Below are positions 16,432 to 25,562 of a DNA stretch of 64,000 nt, in pieces; positions within the stretch are counted from its first letter, which is position 1; the number at the start of each line of letters is the position of its first letter. Under the pieces are notes generated by a model. It was not told the origin of the DNA. It did no database searches and was given only the letters and a program-made list of their open reading frames with translations. Origin of the DNA: G963664835 sp965220775. GTDB taxonomy: Bacteria; Chloroflexota; UBA6077; FW602-bin22; JBCLEL01. The DNA lies in contig OZ244845.1 of the NCBI GenBank assembly GCA_965220775.1, positions 2,790,001-2,854,000 on the forward strand, in the 5' to 3' direction. Made by a program: the position numbers and the translations under genes.

Positions 16432-19400
16432 CTACGCCGGCACCAATCGCAGGGTAACGATCTCGTAGGGCCGGACGGGAAGCTCGACGGAGTTGCCGGA
16501 GGGCTCCAGAGCCGCTTCGTTCTCTTCCAGCAAGTTCGTATGCCACGCCTCCGCCAACTCGAATCCGGCGCTTAGAGTCAGGACGCCGCGCCGGCGCTGG
16601 CTCTCGTACAGCCGGACGATAATGCCGTTGCCATCTTCCGCTCGTTTCACCGTTTCGACGACGATATTGGGTAGATCGACAGATATGAGCGATCGGCAAG
16701 TAGACGCCGGAGATTCGTCGGTCCCTCTTCCTTGAGCCACAATCAACGGGTCGTTGAGGCCGTAGGCTTCGGCAATGGTCAACTCGCCCCAGGATCCCGC
16801 GTGGGGCAACAGACTGTAGGCGAAGCGGTGCTCGCCACGGTCCGCCTCGGGATCCGGATCCGTTGGACTGCGCAATAGGCTGATGCGCATGACGTTGTCT
16901 CTGATATCGTGGCCGTACTTGCAATCGTTGAGCAAGCTGACGCCGTAATCGCCCTCGCTAAAATCTACCCATTTTTGAGCGCAAGTCTCAAAGCGGGCCC
17001 AGTCCCAACTGGTGTTGCGATGGGTCGGCCGCTGCACGTTTCCCCACTGAATCTCGTAGGTAGCCACCGGCGAGAGAATCTTCACCGGGAAGGCCGCCTT
17101 AAGGAGAACGTGCCGCTCTTGCCAGTCGATGGTGGTGTCAATGTCCAGGCGGGCGCTGTTGTAGCTCAATGAAACGTGCTGAACGTATTCACTGCGCAAG
17201 ATGCGCCGGCGGATCTTGAGGCCGGCTCTGAGCGGGCCGGCCTCGACTACTTCCACTGATGTCGCGGGATCAGCGGTCCACATCTTATCCTCGAAGAAGA
17301 CATCCACGTCCCAGGCGTCATACTTCAGAGGACGATCTTCGAACGCCTGGAACTGGTTGGCAACAGCACTAGCTGGCAGCACCTCCCGCCCACAAGTCTT
17401 GTCGTAGACGCGGGTGATATCGCCGGCTTGGTCCAACTCCACTCGCAGGTAGGTATTTTCCAGCAGCGTTGGAGTAACTACGAGACCCGTGTCCGGGATG
17501 GGCGCATCGCCGGCGGACATCGAAAGGGATGAAACGCCGAAGCGCTCCTGCTCGCCCACCGCTATCCAGGTGCCCTCGTGGGTGATCTGGGTAGGCAGCG
17601 CGGTACCATCGGCAGCCTGCAACCGTTGCGACGGAGCGAGTCTGCCGGACCAGAAGGCAAGGTCATTCCTATCGAAGGACGTCGGATTAATGACGAGAAG
17701 GTCGCCGGCCACCTTGCCGACTATGGACTCCAAGGCTCCATCCCGTGCAGCGGCGCCGATCTTCCCGATCTGCCGGTAGTGCTCGAGCGACTCGACATAA
17801 ACCTGCGCAATGCTGCTTCCGGGGATGATGTCGTGGAACTGGTTCAGACAGACCAGCTGCCAAGCTTTGCGAAGCTCGGCGGCGGGGTATTCATAGTCTC
17901 TATCCATCAGAGAGGCCAGCACTGCCAGGAACTCCACGTCATGGAGCAAGAACTCGCTCTTGCGGTTGGCCCGTTTGTTTCGGCCCTGGGTAGTGTAGGT
18001 TCCCCGGTGAAGCTCCAGGTACAATTCGCCGTTCCACGTAGGCAGGCGGTCGCCGGACGCCTCCTCAAGACGCTGGAAGAAGTCGGCGACGCGGGCGTGG
18101 CGCATCTTGGGCGCGGCGGGAAAGTCTCCCATCTCCCGGATATTCTCAAGCATCTCGCGGGTCGGTCCGCCGCCCCCGTCACCGTAACCAAATATCATGA
18201 GCAGATCTCGCTGGAGGTCCTTTTGCTGGAAATTGGTCCAGGTGCCGATGGCTTGGGCCGGCGTTGCCATCGCGTTGTATGTGCTGACGCCGGCGCCGCC
18301 GCCGGGCGTAGTGCTGAAATGCGTCAGGACTCGTGTGCCGTCCAACCCCTGCCACCAGAAACTGTCGTAGGGCAGGCGATTGTACTGGCTCCAACCGATC
18401 TTGATGGTCATGAAGTAATCAAGTCCGGCCTGCTTGATCAGCTGAGGCAAGGCCCAGGCATAGCCGAACACATCGGGAAGCCACAGCACCGGCGATTCGG
18501 CATCGGGTCCGAAGTGTTCGCGAAAGAAGGTCCGGCCGAGCAGGAACTGGCGCGCCAGGGACTCAGCGCCGGTTATGTTACAGTCAGATTCTATCCACAT
18601 ACCGCCGATCGGCTCCCAACGACCTTCGGCGGCGCGGTCCTTGATGGCCTTGAACAGCTCCGGGTAGTCCCGACGGACGTAGTCGTAGAGTTGGGGCTGG
18701 CTCTGGGTGAAATGGTAGTCGGGGAACTGCTCCATGAGCCGGAGTGCCGTGTGGAAGGTGCGGCCGGCCTTGCGACGAGTTTGATCCAGCGGCCAGAGCC
18801 AGGCGACGTCGATGTGAGCGTGGCCGGCGGCGAATATGTCGACGTCCATGGGAGGGCCGGCCCGTTCGATGCCGGCGCGGAGTACCGCGTCCGCCTCCGA
18901 GACGCTGGCGTAGAAGCCCTGACCGAACGGCTCGCGAGTATCGAGGACTTTGAATGCCTCGTCCAGGGCATCAAGCAGACGACCCTTGGCCGGCTGGTTG
19001 TCGAGGGTCTGGGCGACGCCAAGGGCTGTTCGGGCGAGAGCGACGAAGTTTCTCGTCGGCTGATCGATTTGGACTATTGAGCAGGGACGCATGAAGAGCT
19101 TGGTGTGAAACTCGCCCTGGCGGGTGCCGCCTCCGCCGGCCCAGCCGTGCAGTGCGAGGAGGTGTTTGGCGCCATCTTTCCATCGAGCGTCTAGCAGAAT
19201 TTCCTGGTGGTGTCGGTCGCAGGCGGCGATTGGAACCTCATCCACGTAGGCGAGGAACTCTGGGTGACTGAAATCTCCTGCTTCGCCCAACGGCAGGTGG
19301 AGAGCTATAGGCAAACTCGCGTCCCACTCCTGGGGCACCTGAAATTCTGTGCGCAGCGCGTAGTCGGTCATCCATTGACCCCAATAGGTGTATGGCTCGA

Positions 19401-19575
19401 TCACGGGCCAGAGGCCATCGTCTACGTCAGGACCTATTGGCGGGGCATCCGAGGGGCCGGCAAGCCGGGTGTGGCGAAAGGGCGGAAGTGGATGACGACG
19501 CCGGTAGACCAATGACTCAATCAGCTCGATCCGCTGTGAAATCTTCTCGGCAGTTCGCCGCATCTTGTGAATCAA
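16432..19575 (-). CDS. GH38 alpha-mannosidase
   Basis: A zinc-dependent retaining alpha-mannosidase of 1047 residues, probably cytoplasmic as no signal peptide is present. The N-terminal beta-rich domain spans about 1-245. The catalytic domain starts at FAAGHAHIDVAWLWPLDQT with zinc ligands His254 and Asp256; the nucleophile is Asp368 in LWLPDVFGYAWALP. Further family marks are GGMWIESDCNI, the helical GAESLARQFLLGRTFF and NQFHDIIPGSSI. The C-terminal half is the usual set of beta-sandwiches. The start is TTG 19575, with GGAGG seven bases upstream, better placed than an ATG four codons later. It likely trims mannosides released with the two neighbouring hydrolases. Confidence 0.94.
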   Translation of the reverse strand: MIHKMRRTAEKISQRIELIESLVYRRRHPLPPFRHTRLAGPSDAPPIGPDVDDGLWPVIEPYTYWGQWMTDYALRTEFQVPQEWDASLPIALHLPLGEAGDFSHPEFLAYVDEVPIAACDRHHQEILLDARWKDGAKHLLALHGWAGGGGTRQGEFHTKLFMRPCSIVQIDQPTRNFVALARTALGVAQTLDNQPAKGRLLDALDEAFKVLDTREPFGQGFYASVSEADAVLRAGIERAGPPMDVDIFAAGHAHIDVAWLWPLDQTRRKAGRTFHTALRLMEQFPDYHFTQSQPQLYDYVRRDYPELFKAIKDRAAEGRWEPIGGMWIESDCNITGAESLARQFLLGRTFFREHFGPDAESPVLWLPDVFGYAWALPQLIKQAGLDYFMTIKIGWSQYNRLPYDSFWWQGLDGTRVLTHFSTTPGGGAGVSTYNAMATPAQAIGTWTNFQQKDLQRDLLMIFGYGDGGGGPTREMLENIREMGDFPAAPKMRHARVADFFQRLEEASGDRLPTWNGELYLELHRGTYTTQGRNKRANRKSEFLLHDVEFLAVLASLMDRDYEYPAAELRKAWQLVCLNQFHDIIPGSSIAQVYVESLEHYRQIGKIGAAARDGALESIVGKVAGDLLVINPTSFDRNDLAFWSGRLAPSQRLQAADGTALPTQITHEGTWIAVGEQERFGVSSLSMSAGDAPIPDTGLVVTPTLLENTYLRVELDQAGDITRVYDKTCGREVLPASAVANQFQAFEDRPLKYDAWDVDVFFEDKMWTADPATSVEVVEAGPLRAGLKIRRRILRSEYVQHVSLSYNSARLDIDTTIDWQERHVLLKAAFPVKILSPVATYEIQWGNVQRPTHRNTSWDWARFETCAQKWVDFSEGDYGVSLLNDCKYGHDIRDNVMRISLLRSPTDPDPEADRGEHRFAYSLLPHAGSWGELTIAEAYGLNDPLIVAQGRGTDESPASTCRSLISVDLPNIVVETVKRAEDGNGIIVRLYESQRRRGVLTLSAGFELAEAWHTNLLEENEAALEPSGNSVELPVRPYEIVTLRLVPA

Positions 19576-19834
19576 GTCCCTTCCTCCGTGTTCTCCGTTT
19601 TGCGCCTGAATGAGATTGAGTCCGCTTCGCTAGAGCGCGATGATGCAAGAGGGCCGGACGGGTTGTCTCACCCCGGATAGATTCTCTCAGGTTATGCGAC
19701 TGGAATGCCGGAAACGCAGTGGCCCACCGAAGGCCGGATGCGAGGATGACATTCTCGAATTGATAGTGCCGGTTGCGTCGCTATTTCGGAGGTTGACGTT
19801 AGAAACAGCCTACTGAGGAAGGCTAAGTTCTCAG

Positions 19835-19892
19835 ATTGGTCCTACAATCGTCATGAAAAGTATATTGGTCCTGCAATCGTCATGAAAAGTAC
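19835..19892. repeat. 29-base tandem duplication
   Basis: Two adjacent near-identical 29-base copies, beginning ATTGGTCCT-A/G-CAATCGTCATG, lie at 19835-19863 and 19864-19892, differing at one or two bases. Because 29 is not a multiple of three, the duplication changes the reading frame at the end of the small membrane-protein gene that overlaps it. Confidence 0.8.
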
Positions 19893-20057
19893 GAAGAATA
19901 TGATGGCTGCCACGCCCGTTCCCGTCAGGGCAAGCCCCACTATGATGATGCGTATGTGGAAACGCGCATCCTTTATCTCCCGATGCAGACTCTCAATATC
20001 CGATTTGGTGGCGAACTGCGTCATTGGCTCCTGATTTCCAGGCAAGCTCTCTGACAA
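19851..20057 (-). CDS. Small coiled-coil plus single-pass membrane protein
   Basis: A 68-residue predicted protein with a short N-terminal helix (TKSDIESLHREIKDA) and one strong transmembrane segment (about 38-62). The layout resembles small ATK-coiled-coil membrane proteins (DUF1640-like) common in bacteria, often found near toxin or phage-like loci, but no function is known. The start could be TTG 20057 or the ATG at 20024, which has AGGAG very close by. The C-terminus lies inside a 29-base tandem duplication, so the last residues may be recent. It follows prs on the same strand. Confidence 0.5.
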   Translation of the reverse strand: MSESLPGNQEPMTQFATKSDIESLHREIKDARFHIRIIIVGLALTGTGVAAIIFFVLFMTIAGPIYFS

Positions 20058-20141
20058 ATGTGAAGATAAACCTCCCCGGTGTTATTGTTGGTGATTTCCA
20101 CAGAGACGTTTGCTTCGCCGGCGACTGGTAGGACCCAGTCG

Positions 20142-21125
20142 CTAGATGAACAATTCGCCGACCGAGCCGCCCACGTGGATGCGTTCTATTGCCTGAGCAA
20201 GCAATGGGGCAACCGATAAAACGGTGAGCTTGTCCAGACTCTTCTCGGGAGGCAGGGGTACCGTATCCGTAGTAACGATCTCCGTGATCGCAGAGTCCTT
20301 CAATCTTTCAATCGCTGGGTCCGAGAATACGCCGTGTACGCAACACACCAGAATATCGAGTACGCCGGCACCCCGTAGCAGCTGCGCCGCTTGGGTCACG
20401 GTGCCGGCCGTATCTATCTCATCGTCGAACACGATAGCAGTTCGATTCTCTACGTCCCCGATGATGTTCAGCGCCTCGCTCGTAGCATCGTTCCTAGACG
20501 ACCGGCGTTTTTCGATAAACGCCAGGCTGGCATCGAGCCGGCTGGCGAAGTTTCGGGCACGCTTGGCCGCTCCGAGGTCCGCCGCCACAACTACTGGATC
20601 GTCCAGATGTTTGTCCGCCAAGTACCGGCTGAGCAAAGCAATCGCCGAAAGTTCATCCACCGGGATGTTGAAGAAGCCCTGAATCTGGCCGGCGTGCAAA
20701 TCCAAGGTGAGGATTCTGTGTGCGCCGGCGGTTGTCAGCAGGTCGGCTAGCAGTCGGGCGGTTATAGGAACCCTGGGTTGGTCCTTCTTGTCGCTCCGGC
20801 CGTAAGCATAGTAGGGAATTACACCCGTGATTCGAGCCGCGGAGGCGCGCTTCAGGGCATCGATGAGAATGAGCATCTCCATGATGCTCGTGTTGACGGG
20901 CGAAGTCAGGGGCTGAACCACGAAGACATCGTCTTCGCGCACAGTCTCCTTGATCTTTACAAAAATGTTCTCATTAGGAAAGTGGAAGACCTCGGCTTCA
21001 CCGCGAGGCAAATCGAGGGACTCGCAAATGCGCATCGCCATTTGCGGATTGGCGTTTCCGGTGAAAATACTCAGTTTTCCCAATAGATATTCGATCCTCG
21101 CATTTCGAAGCTCTGCGCCGCCCAC
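20142..21125 (-). CDS. prs: Ribose-phosphate pyrophosphokinase
   Basis: Makes PRPP from ribose 5-phosphate and ATP for nucleotide, His and Trp synthesis. Up to 327 residues: the opening GKLSIFTGNANPQMA, the ATP-contact stretch FPNENIFVKIKETVREDDVF, the RSDKKDQPRVPITARLLADLL flexible loop region, DLHAGQIQGFF, and the PRPP loop FDDEIDTAGTVTQAA. The loop reads DDEIDTAGT rather than the common DDMIDTAGT. The frame opens at GTG 21125, but no ribosome site precedes it; a TTG around 21083, nearer the conserved GKL start, is an alternative. An extended -10 promoter lies just upstream. Confidence 0.93.
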   Translation of the reverse strand: MGGAELRNARIEYLLGKLSIFTGNANPQMAMRICESLDLPRGEAEVFHFPNENIFVKIKETVREDDVFVVQPLTSPVNTSIMEMLILIDALKRASAARITGVIPYYAYGRSDKKDQPRVPITARLLADLLTTAGAHRILTLDLHAGQIQGFFNIPVDELSAIALLSRYLADKHLDDPVVVAADLGAAKRARNFASRLDASLAFIEKRRSSRNDATSEALNIIGDVENRTAIVFDDEIDTAGTVTQAAQLLRGAGVLDILVCCVHGVFSDPAIERLKDSAITEIVTTDTVPLPPEKSLDKLTVLSVAPLLAQAIERIHVGGSVGELFI

Positions 21126-21152
21126 ATCGGGACATGAAATGAACGAACGAGT

Positions 21153-21161
21153 ATTATATCA
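21153..21161 (-). promoter_or_regulatory. Extended -10 promoter for prs
   Basis: On the minus strand TGATATAAT gives an exact TATAAT (21153-21158) preceded by TGN. No good -35 box is seen, as is normal for extended -10 promoters. It would start transcription about 20 bases before the GTG. Confidence 0.5.
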
Positions 21162-21230
21162 TCGTGCGTTTGGCATGCATCCACACTGATCGACACGGGC
21201 AAGAAATCGATTGAAGGAGTTTTTCAGCGC

Positions 21231-22853
21231 TTGGCCTGGCTAGTAGCTCTCCTGATTATCATTCCTTGGATTGCTGGCCTATTATCCGCCGTTGGAGGCA
21301 AGAAGCGCTGGACCACCTTCCATAGACTGGCGGCGTTACTCCTGTTCGGCCTCCTGGCGGTCCTCGTTCGCGCTTTCACTGAAACCCGTTTGACGGCGTT
21401 CGAAATCGACGGGTTTACCTGGATGCAGTGGCCCTTTGGCGCTGCGAGCACGAGCCTGCGGATTGACGCGATTTCCATTTTCTTCGCGGCTCCCATCGCT
21501 CTTATAGCAGTCGGATTGGCCTGGGATAGCTGGTCGCTCTCGCGTATGATCTCCGGCCGCCCGTTCATATTGGTCGGCGTTGGATTCTGGTTCGCCGGTC
21601 TGTTCTCCGCCGATCTTCTAGTTGCATCGCTATGTTTCGCACTGGCAGGGCTTTCTCTGGCCAGCATCGACCAAGGTTTGGGGGCAGATCGGCAATCTGC
21701 TGTCCGGCAGATCTGGCTTGAGTCGTCGATCTTCTTGGTTCTGATTGGGCTGGCCGCTCTCGCCGAGATGAACGACGGCTCGTTTCTCTACTCAAACATC
21801 GGTGAATATGAGTCCTTGGACATGGTTGTTTCGCTGCTAGTTGCTCAGTCGATAGCACGATTGGCGCTGGCCGCGGTCCACAACGTGCCGGCTCAATTCA
21901 GTCACCGGGAGGCAGTAGCGTCGCGGATGGCGCTGTTCAACGGCACCATAGCGCTGTACTGGTTGGCACGCGTCGTGGTGGCCCGATACAACCTCGAACT
22001 AACCTATTTTCCGTCTGAACTGTCGATTGGGATAGCAGCATTGGCGATCATCGCCACGGTTGTAGTAGCCAGACGCACCCGAGAACCGGCTTGGCAACTT
22101 GGGTTTTTCTGGTCGGCGATAGGTTTAATTTTAGCTTCGGCCGGCACGGTCACGGCCGGCCTGGTGATTTTCCTTGGCACTTCCTTGGCTTACGCGGGAC
22201 GGCGTTGGCACCGAACCGAGGCGCCCGACAACATCATAATCAGCGCGATAGTCTGGACGAACAACCTGTCATTGCCGGGATCGATCAGCTTCGCCGGCTA
22301 CCTTCTCCTGCTGAGCAACCTTCTCCTGTTACCTCCCGACTGGGCCGTTCCACTAGTTGCACTAATGCTGCTTGGAATAATTCTGGCCGATAACCTATCT
22401 GGTCTCGAACCGACGGCGAGCGCGGCGCAGCCTGTGGCCCGTAGTCGAATCCTAGCGCGCTTCCTCGCCGTTGGGCTGGCGTTGCTTGCGCTGGCGCCGG
22501 CCGAAGTGATTCAAGAGGTGCTGGGCCCTGTGACGACTAATTTCTTTCCAGCCGAAGGCGGACCAGCGGGGCCCCAGTTACTTTTCGTCTGGAACTACGT
22601 CGGGACAATACCCTTTATTGCCGCAACCGCGCTGATTGGCGCCTTCGTCGCCCGTGAGGTGGTACCGACCCAACTAATGCAGGCGGCAATCGGCGCCCCC
22701 CGGCGACTCATTACCACGAGCCTCCATGGCGTTACCCTAGTGGGGCGTGGATTGGCAAAGATCAATCATCCCGAATCTTTAGGCAGCGACCGAACTTACG
22801 TTTCGATCGCTCTAGGTTTTACTTTGCTAGTTACTTTCATCTTCCTACGCTGA
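21231..22853 (+). CDS. Complex I/Mrp antiporter-type membrane subunit, divergent (NuoL/M-like)
   Basis: A 540-residue polytopic membrane protein with about 13-14 hydrophobic helices. The stretch VPAQFSHREAVASRMALFN with GTIALYWLARVV aligns in pattern with the NuoL/M segment PFHxWLPxAHxEAPTPVSALxHAxxVxAGVYLLxR, and NNLSLPGSISFAGYLLLL with the later GLPGxxGFxGEFxxL motif. The channel lysine expected in the first segment is absent and most polar residues are gone. The start is TTG 21231 with AAGGAG upstream. It is first of three coupled genes with no peripheral NADH or hydrogenase subunits. Possible roles are ion translocation in an unknown complex or a structural membrane arm. Confidence 0.6.
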   Translation: MAWLVALLIIIPWIAGLLSAVGGKKRWTTFHRLAALLLFGLLAVLVRAFTETRLTAFEIDGFTWMQWPFGAASTSLRIDAISIFFAAPIALIAVGLAWDSWSLSRMISGRPFILVGVGFWFAGLFSADLLVASLCFALAGLSLASIDQGLGADRQSAVRQIWLESSIFLVLIGLAALAEMNDGSFLYSNIGEYESLDMVVSLLVAQSIARLALAAVHNVPAQFSHREAVASRMALFNGTIALYWLARVVVARYNLELTYFPSELSIGIAALAIIATVVVARRTREPAWQLGFFWSAIGLILASAGTVTAGLVIFLGTSLAYAGRRWHRTEAPDNIIISAIVWTNNLSLPGSISFAGYLLLLSNLLLLPPDWAVPLVALMLLGIILADNLSGLEPTASAAQPVARSRILARFLAVGLALLALAPAEVIQEVLGPVTTNFFPAEGGPAGPQLLFVWNYVGTIPFIAATALIGAFVAREVVPTQLMQAAIGAPRRLITTSLHGVTLVGRGLAKINHPESLGSDRTYVSIALGFTLLVTFIFLR

Positions 22854-22854
22854 C

Positions 22855-23454
22855 ATGACAATCGCTATTCTTATCGTCTACGTACTCTGCCAACTCGCCC
22901 TTGTGACGGCCCGTCGCGACGGGTTGCTCCTGTTGGCGATTGCGCTAGGCGTACTGGCTGAAGGAGCATTGGTCGCGCTTAGTTTCGACTCGGTGCTGAT
23001 AGCGGTCGTCTATGCGGTGTTTGCCGTGGCGATCACCATAAGTCTCGTGTCCAAGAGCGTTCAGACGCAGCCGGCAGGCCCAGAGGCAAGTACCGGCCAG
23101 CGCCGGGGACTGATCGGAGAAGACGCGTTCCTCATTGCTTGGATAGTCCTAGCCGGCGCAATTGTCTATCAACTCGCGTCGAATCAACCAATAATCGGCG
23201 TGCTATCGAGCGACATTGCGGTCTACGCCGCCATCGCTTCAATCATCGTTTCCGTGCTGCTATCGCGTTCGAACCTCGGAATGATCGGAGCTATAGTTCT
23301 CGGGATCGGAGCTACTGGATTGCTGGGAAGCTCGATAGCAAGTGAGCGAGACCTCCTAGCCACCATTACCGTGATTCTGGCCGCAGGCATATTCGTCGGC
23401 CATTACCTGGGCGAACTGGCCGGTTATCAGCGGAGCGACGCCGTTGGCGACTAG
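22855..23454 (+). CDS. Small polytopic membrane protein, HyfE/NuoK-like
   Basis: A 199-residue protein with about six to seven hydrophobic helices. The opening (LIVYVLCQLALVTARRDGLLLLAIALGVLAE) and the size recall hydrogenase-4 component E (HyfE) or a NuoJ/K fusion, but no decisive motif is present, so this is inference from size, topology and neighbours. It starts one base after the stop of the preceding gene and overlaps the next by 11 bases, so the three are translationally coupled. A linker between helices 3 and 4 (about 70-88) is the only long hydrophilic loop. Confidence 0.55.
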   Translation: MTIAILIVYVLCQLALVTARRDGLLLLAIALGVLAEGALVALSFDSVLIAVVYAVFAVAITISLVSKSVQTQPAGPEASTGQRRGLIGEDAFLIAWIVLAGAIVYQLASNQPIIGVLSSDIAVYAAIASIIVSVLLSRSNLGMIGAIVLGIGATGLLGSSIASERDLLATITVILAAGIFVGHYLGELAGYQRSDAVGD

Positions 23455-24745
23455 CTTGGCAACGATCTTCTTGATGGTTGGAGGTCTGATAGCCGGCCGG
23501 TTCAGTGCCCGAATCAGCCCATTCTCCCTGCTGCCGGCCGTGGCGCTACTTCTAGTAGCGTGGAGCCTGGGACCGGTCTCGCTGGCCGTCGGAGACTTCT
23601 CTTTCTCGATACGAGAGCCCCACGCCGTGCCAATCGCATTGCTGATTCTGTTAGCTATCTCCATTTGTGTTGCGGCATTGGGCAGTCAAGGGCGGAAAAA
23701 CACGAGTCTTATTGCCGCCGGCGCGGTCGCTTCGACTAGTGCAATACTTTCGCAGAACGACATCATGCTGGCCGCTGGAATCGGATCGTCGATTCTGCTC
23801 TGCGTCAGAAATGCCTGGGCCGGCTCGGAGTGGCAAGGAGATCGGGCCGTATCTAACCGCGTCGCCGTCTCATCCGTGCTGGCTGTGCTCTTGTTGATAT
23901 CGGCCTCGATCTTGATCCAATCCCAGACCTTGCAGGCCAACCAGCATCTGATCAGCTCGGCAATCGGCCTGTTGATCGTGTCCGTCATAATGCTGAGCGG
24001 TGCATTCCCATTCGGAGGCATCGTGCCGGCCTTAGGGGATTCAGAATCTCGCTACCGCTGGAGCGTGTCGTTGGGCTGTGCACAGCTGATGGCGATCTTC
24101 CTCATATTCTCAATCTTCGAAGGGACTTCCGAGATCGTCGAACTCGACTATTGGTCAACCGCGGTCGGTCTTCTAATGGTCGTCCTATCCTTGACAGCGA
24201 TTGGATCTTGGGCATCAACCGATCGTTACGCCGCGATGGAGTGCGGCAGATATGCGATAACGGCCCTGGCAATCGCCGTGATCATGGCTGGAGGATGGTT
24301 CGCCTGGCTAGGGATGTTTGCCGGCGGCGCAGCACTGATCGGGGCCGCCGTCTCCATCCAAACGCCTGCCTTTCAGACGAGAGCCGATCCCAGAACACTA
24401 GACAACGTTACGAATAGAATCGTCCTCCTGACCACGCTAGGATTCCCCGGCAGCCTGGGTTTCCTCCTCTGGTGGATGGCCATCCAAGTGTCCCTGTCCA
24501 AGAATATCTTACTCGCCTACTTGATCGGAGCCGCCGGTGTAGTGCTGGCAGTTTCGCTTTTCGCGACTTTCGAACGCTTGAAGAACCACGAGTCGTCCGC
24601 TGATAGCGACACCAATGGCGTTCAGGCTTCAAGGAGATGGCTGGTGCTAGTTCTAGTGTTGGTCAATGTGGCTCTGGGACTGTACCCCGCGCCTTTGTTC
24701 GAAATTATCACCGAGTGGAACGTGTTGATAGGTACATACCCATGA
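23444..24745 (+). CDS. Complex I/Mrp antiporter-type membrane subunit, divergent (NuoN-like)
   Basis: A 433-residue membrane protein with about 12-13 helices. GAFPFGGIVPALGDSES followed by a hydrophobic helix corresponds in pattern to the NuoN/M segment GxFPFHxWLPDAYEGAPTP, and LTTLGFPGSLGFLLWW to SLAGIPPxxGFxxKF. The C-terminal ALGLYPAPLF is also NuoN-like. The lysine normally on the helix after the FPF motif is replaced by small or apolar residues. TTG 23444 follows GGAG by eight bases and overlaps the previous gene. It ends four bases short of the convergent SAM hydrolase gene. Membership of the antiporter superfamily is likely; proton pumping is doubtful. Confidence 0.62.
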   Translation: MATSLATIFLMVGGLIAGRFSARISPFSLLPAVALLLVAWSLGPVSLAVGDFSFSIREPHAVPIALLILLAISICVAALGSQGRKNTSLIAAGAVASTSAILSQNDIMLAAGIGSSILLCVRNAWAGSEWQGDRAVSNRVAVSSVLAVLLLISASILIQSQTLQANQHLISSAIGLLIVSVIMLSGAFPFGGIVPALGDSESRYRWSVSLGCAQLMAIFLIFSIFEGTSEIVELDYWSTAVGLLMVVLSLTAIGSWASTDRYAAMECGRYAITALAIAVIMAGGWFAWLGMFAGGAALIGAAVSIQTPAFQTRADPRTLDNVTNRIVLLTTLGFPGSLGFLLWWMAIQVSLSKNILLAYLIGAAGVVLAVSLFATFERLKNHESSADSDTNGVQASRRWLVLVLVLVNVALGLYPAPLFEIITEWNVLIGTYP

Positions 24746-24749
24746 CCTG

Positions 24750-25562
24750 TCAGCCCAGCCGGCGCAAGGCCACCTCGTCGCCTTGTTTCACACCCAAATC
24801 TTGAGCGGCGCTCCGGCAGTAGACAGCGACCTCCAATAAACCGGAACTGCCTACCAGCAAGCGCGGCTCAACGGCTTCTTCATAGCTGCTGACCAGACCG
24901 GTTACCTCTCTTCCGGCAATTTCCACAGCGCAAGATTCCCAATTGCCAATCTCCCTTTGTTGAACCGCCAATATGACATTGCCAAAGTGATCAATCCACA
25001 GAATGCGGGTTTGGATTTCGTTCTCGTCTATCACGATCGTCAATGCCGGCAACCCGCGAATCGAATGGACCGGATCGCCCAACTTGAGGATATCTTCTCC
25101 GCCGGCGAGTCTCGCGGCGACCGGCGCAAAGATGTCGCGTCCGTGGAAAGTAGTGCTGACTGTCGATCCCCAATAGCTTGAGTTCGTTAAGCTGACCGCT
25201 CGGTAATCCGAGGACAATACTAGATCGGGTCCGACCCGATCACTGAACTCCCGGAGCGCAAACGCGAACAAGCCATTATCCGGCCCAACGAACAAACCGG
25301 CAGGACCTTCGAGCGCCAGCCCGCGCCGGTCTGATCCGACGCCGGGATCGACGATCGCCACGTGAACAGTACCAGCCGGGAAATGGTCGACAGCCCGCTG
25401 AAGTAAATAGGCCCCGGCGGGCACGTCGTGGCGAGGGACCAAGTGGGAAACGTCTACCAAGGTCAGGGAAGGATCGATCGAAAGGAGGACGCCCTTCATC
25501 TCCGCGACGTATGAATCGCTCACTCCGAAGTCAGTTGTTAGGGTGACTATCCCATTGGGCAA
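24750..25562 (-). CDS. SAM hydroxide adenosyltransferase (DUF62 family)
   Basis: Predicted to hydrolyse S-adenosylmethionine to adenosine and methionine, related to the fluorinase fold. The 270 residues carry the full motif set: TLTTDFGVSDSYVAEMKG at the start, IVDPGVGSDRRGLAL, GPDNGLFAF, TTFHGRDIFAPVAA, and WIDHFGNVIL. The His-Asp pair thought to activate water is retained in the HGRD region. The C-terminal domain is a small beta-barrel. The start is TTG with only a weak upstream AGG. It converges with the membrane trio; no functional link is implied. Confidence 0.92.
   Translation of the reverse strand: MPNGIVTLTTDFGVSDSYVAEMKGVLLSIDPSLTLVDVSHLVPRHDVPAGAYLLQRAVDHFPAGTVHVAIVDPGVGSDRRGLALEGPAGLFVGPDNGLFAFALREFSDRVGPDLVLSSDYRAVSLTNSSYWGSTVSTTFHGRDIFAPVAARLAGGEDILKLGDPVHSIRGLPALTIVIDENEIQTRILWIDHFGNVILAVQQREIGNWESCAVEIAGREVTGLVSSYEEAVEPRLLVGSSGLLEVAVYCRSAAQDLGVKQGDEVALRRLG

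Noticed and set aside
17578..19080. Open frame of 500 codons on the plus strand inside the GH38 gene
   Set aside because: It is a shadow of the strong alpha-mannosidase frame; its product has no domain pattern and follows the codon bias of the opposite strand.
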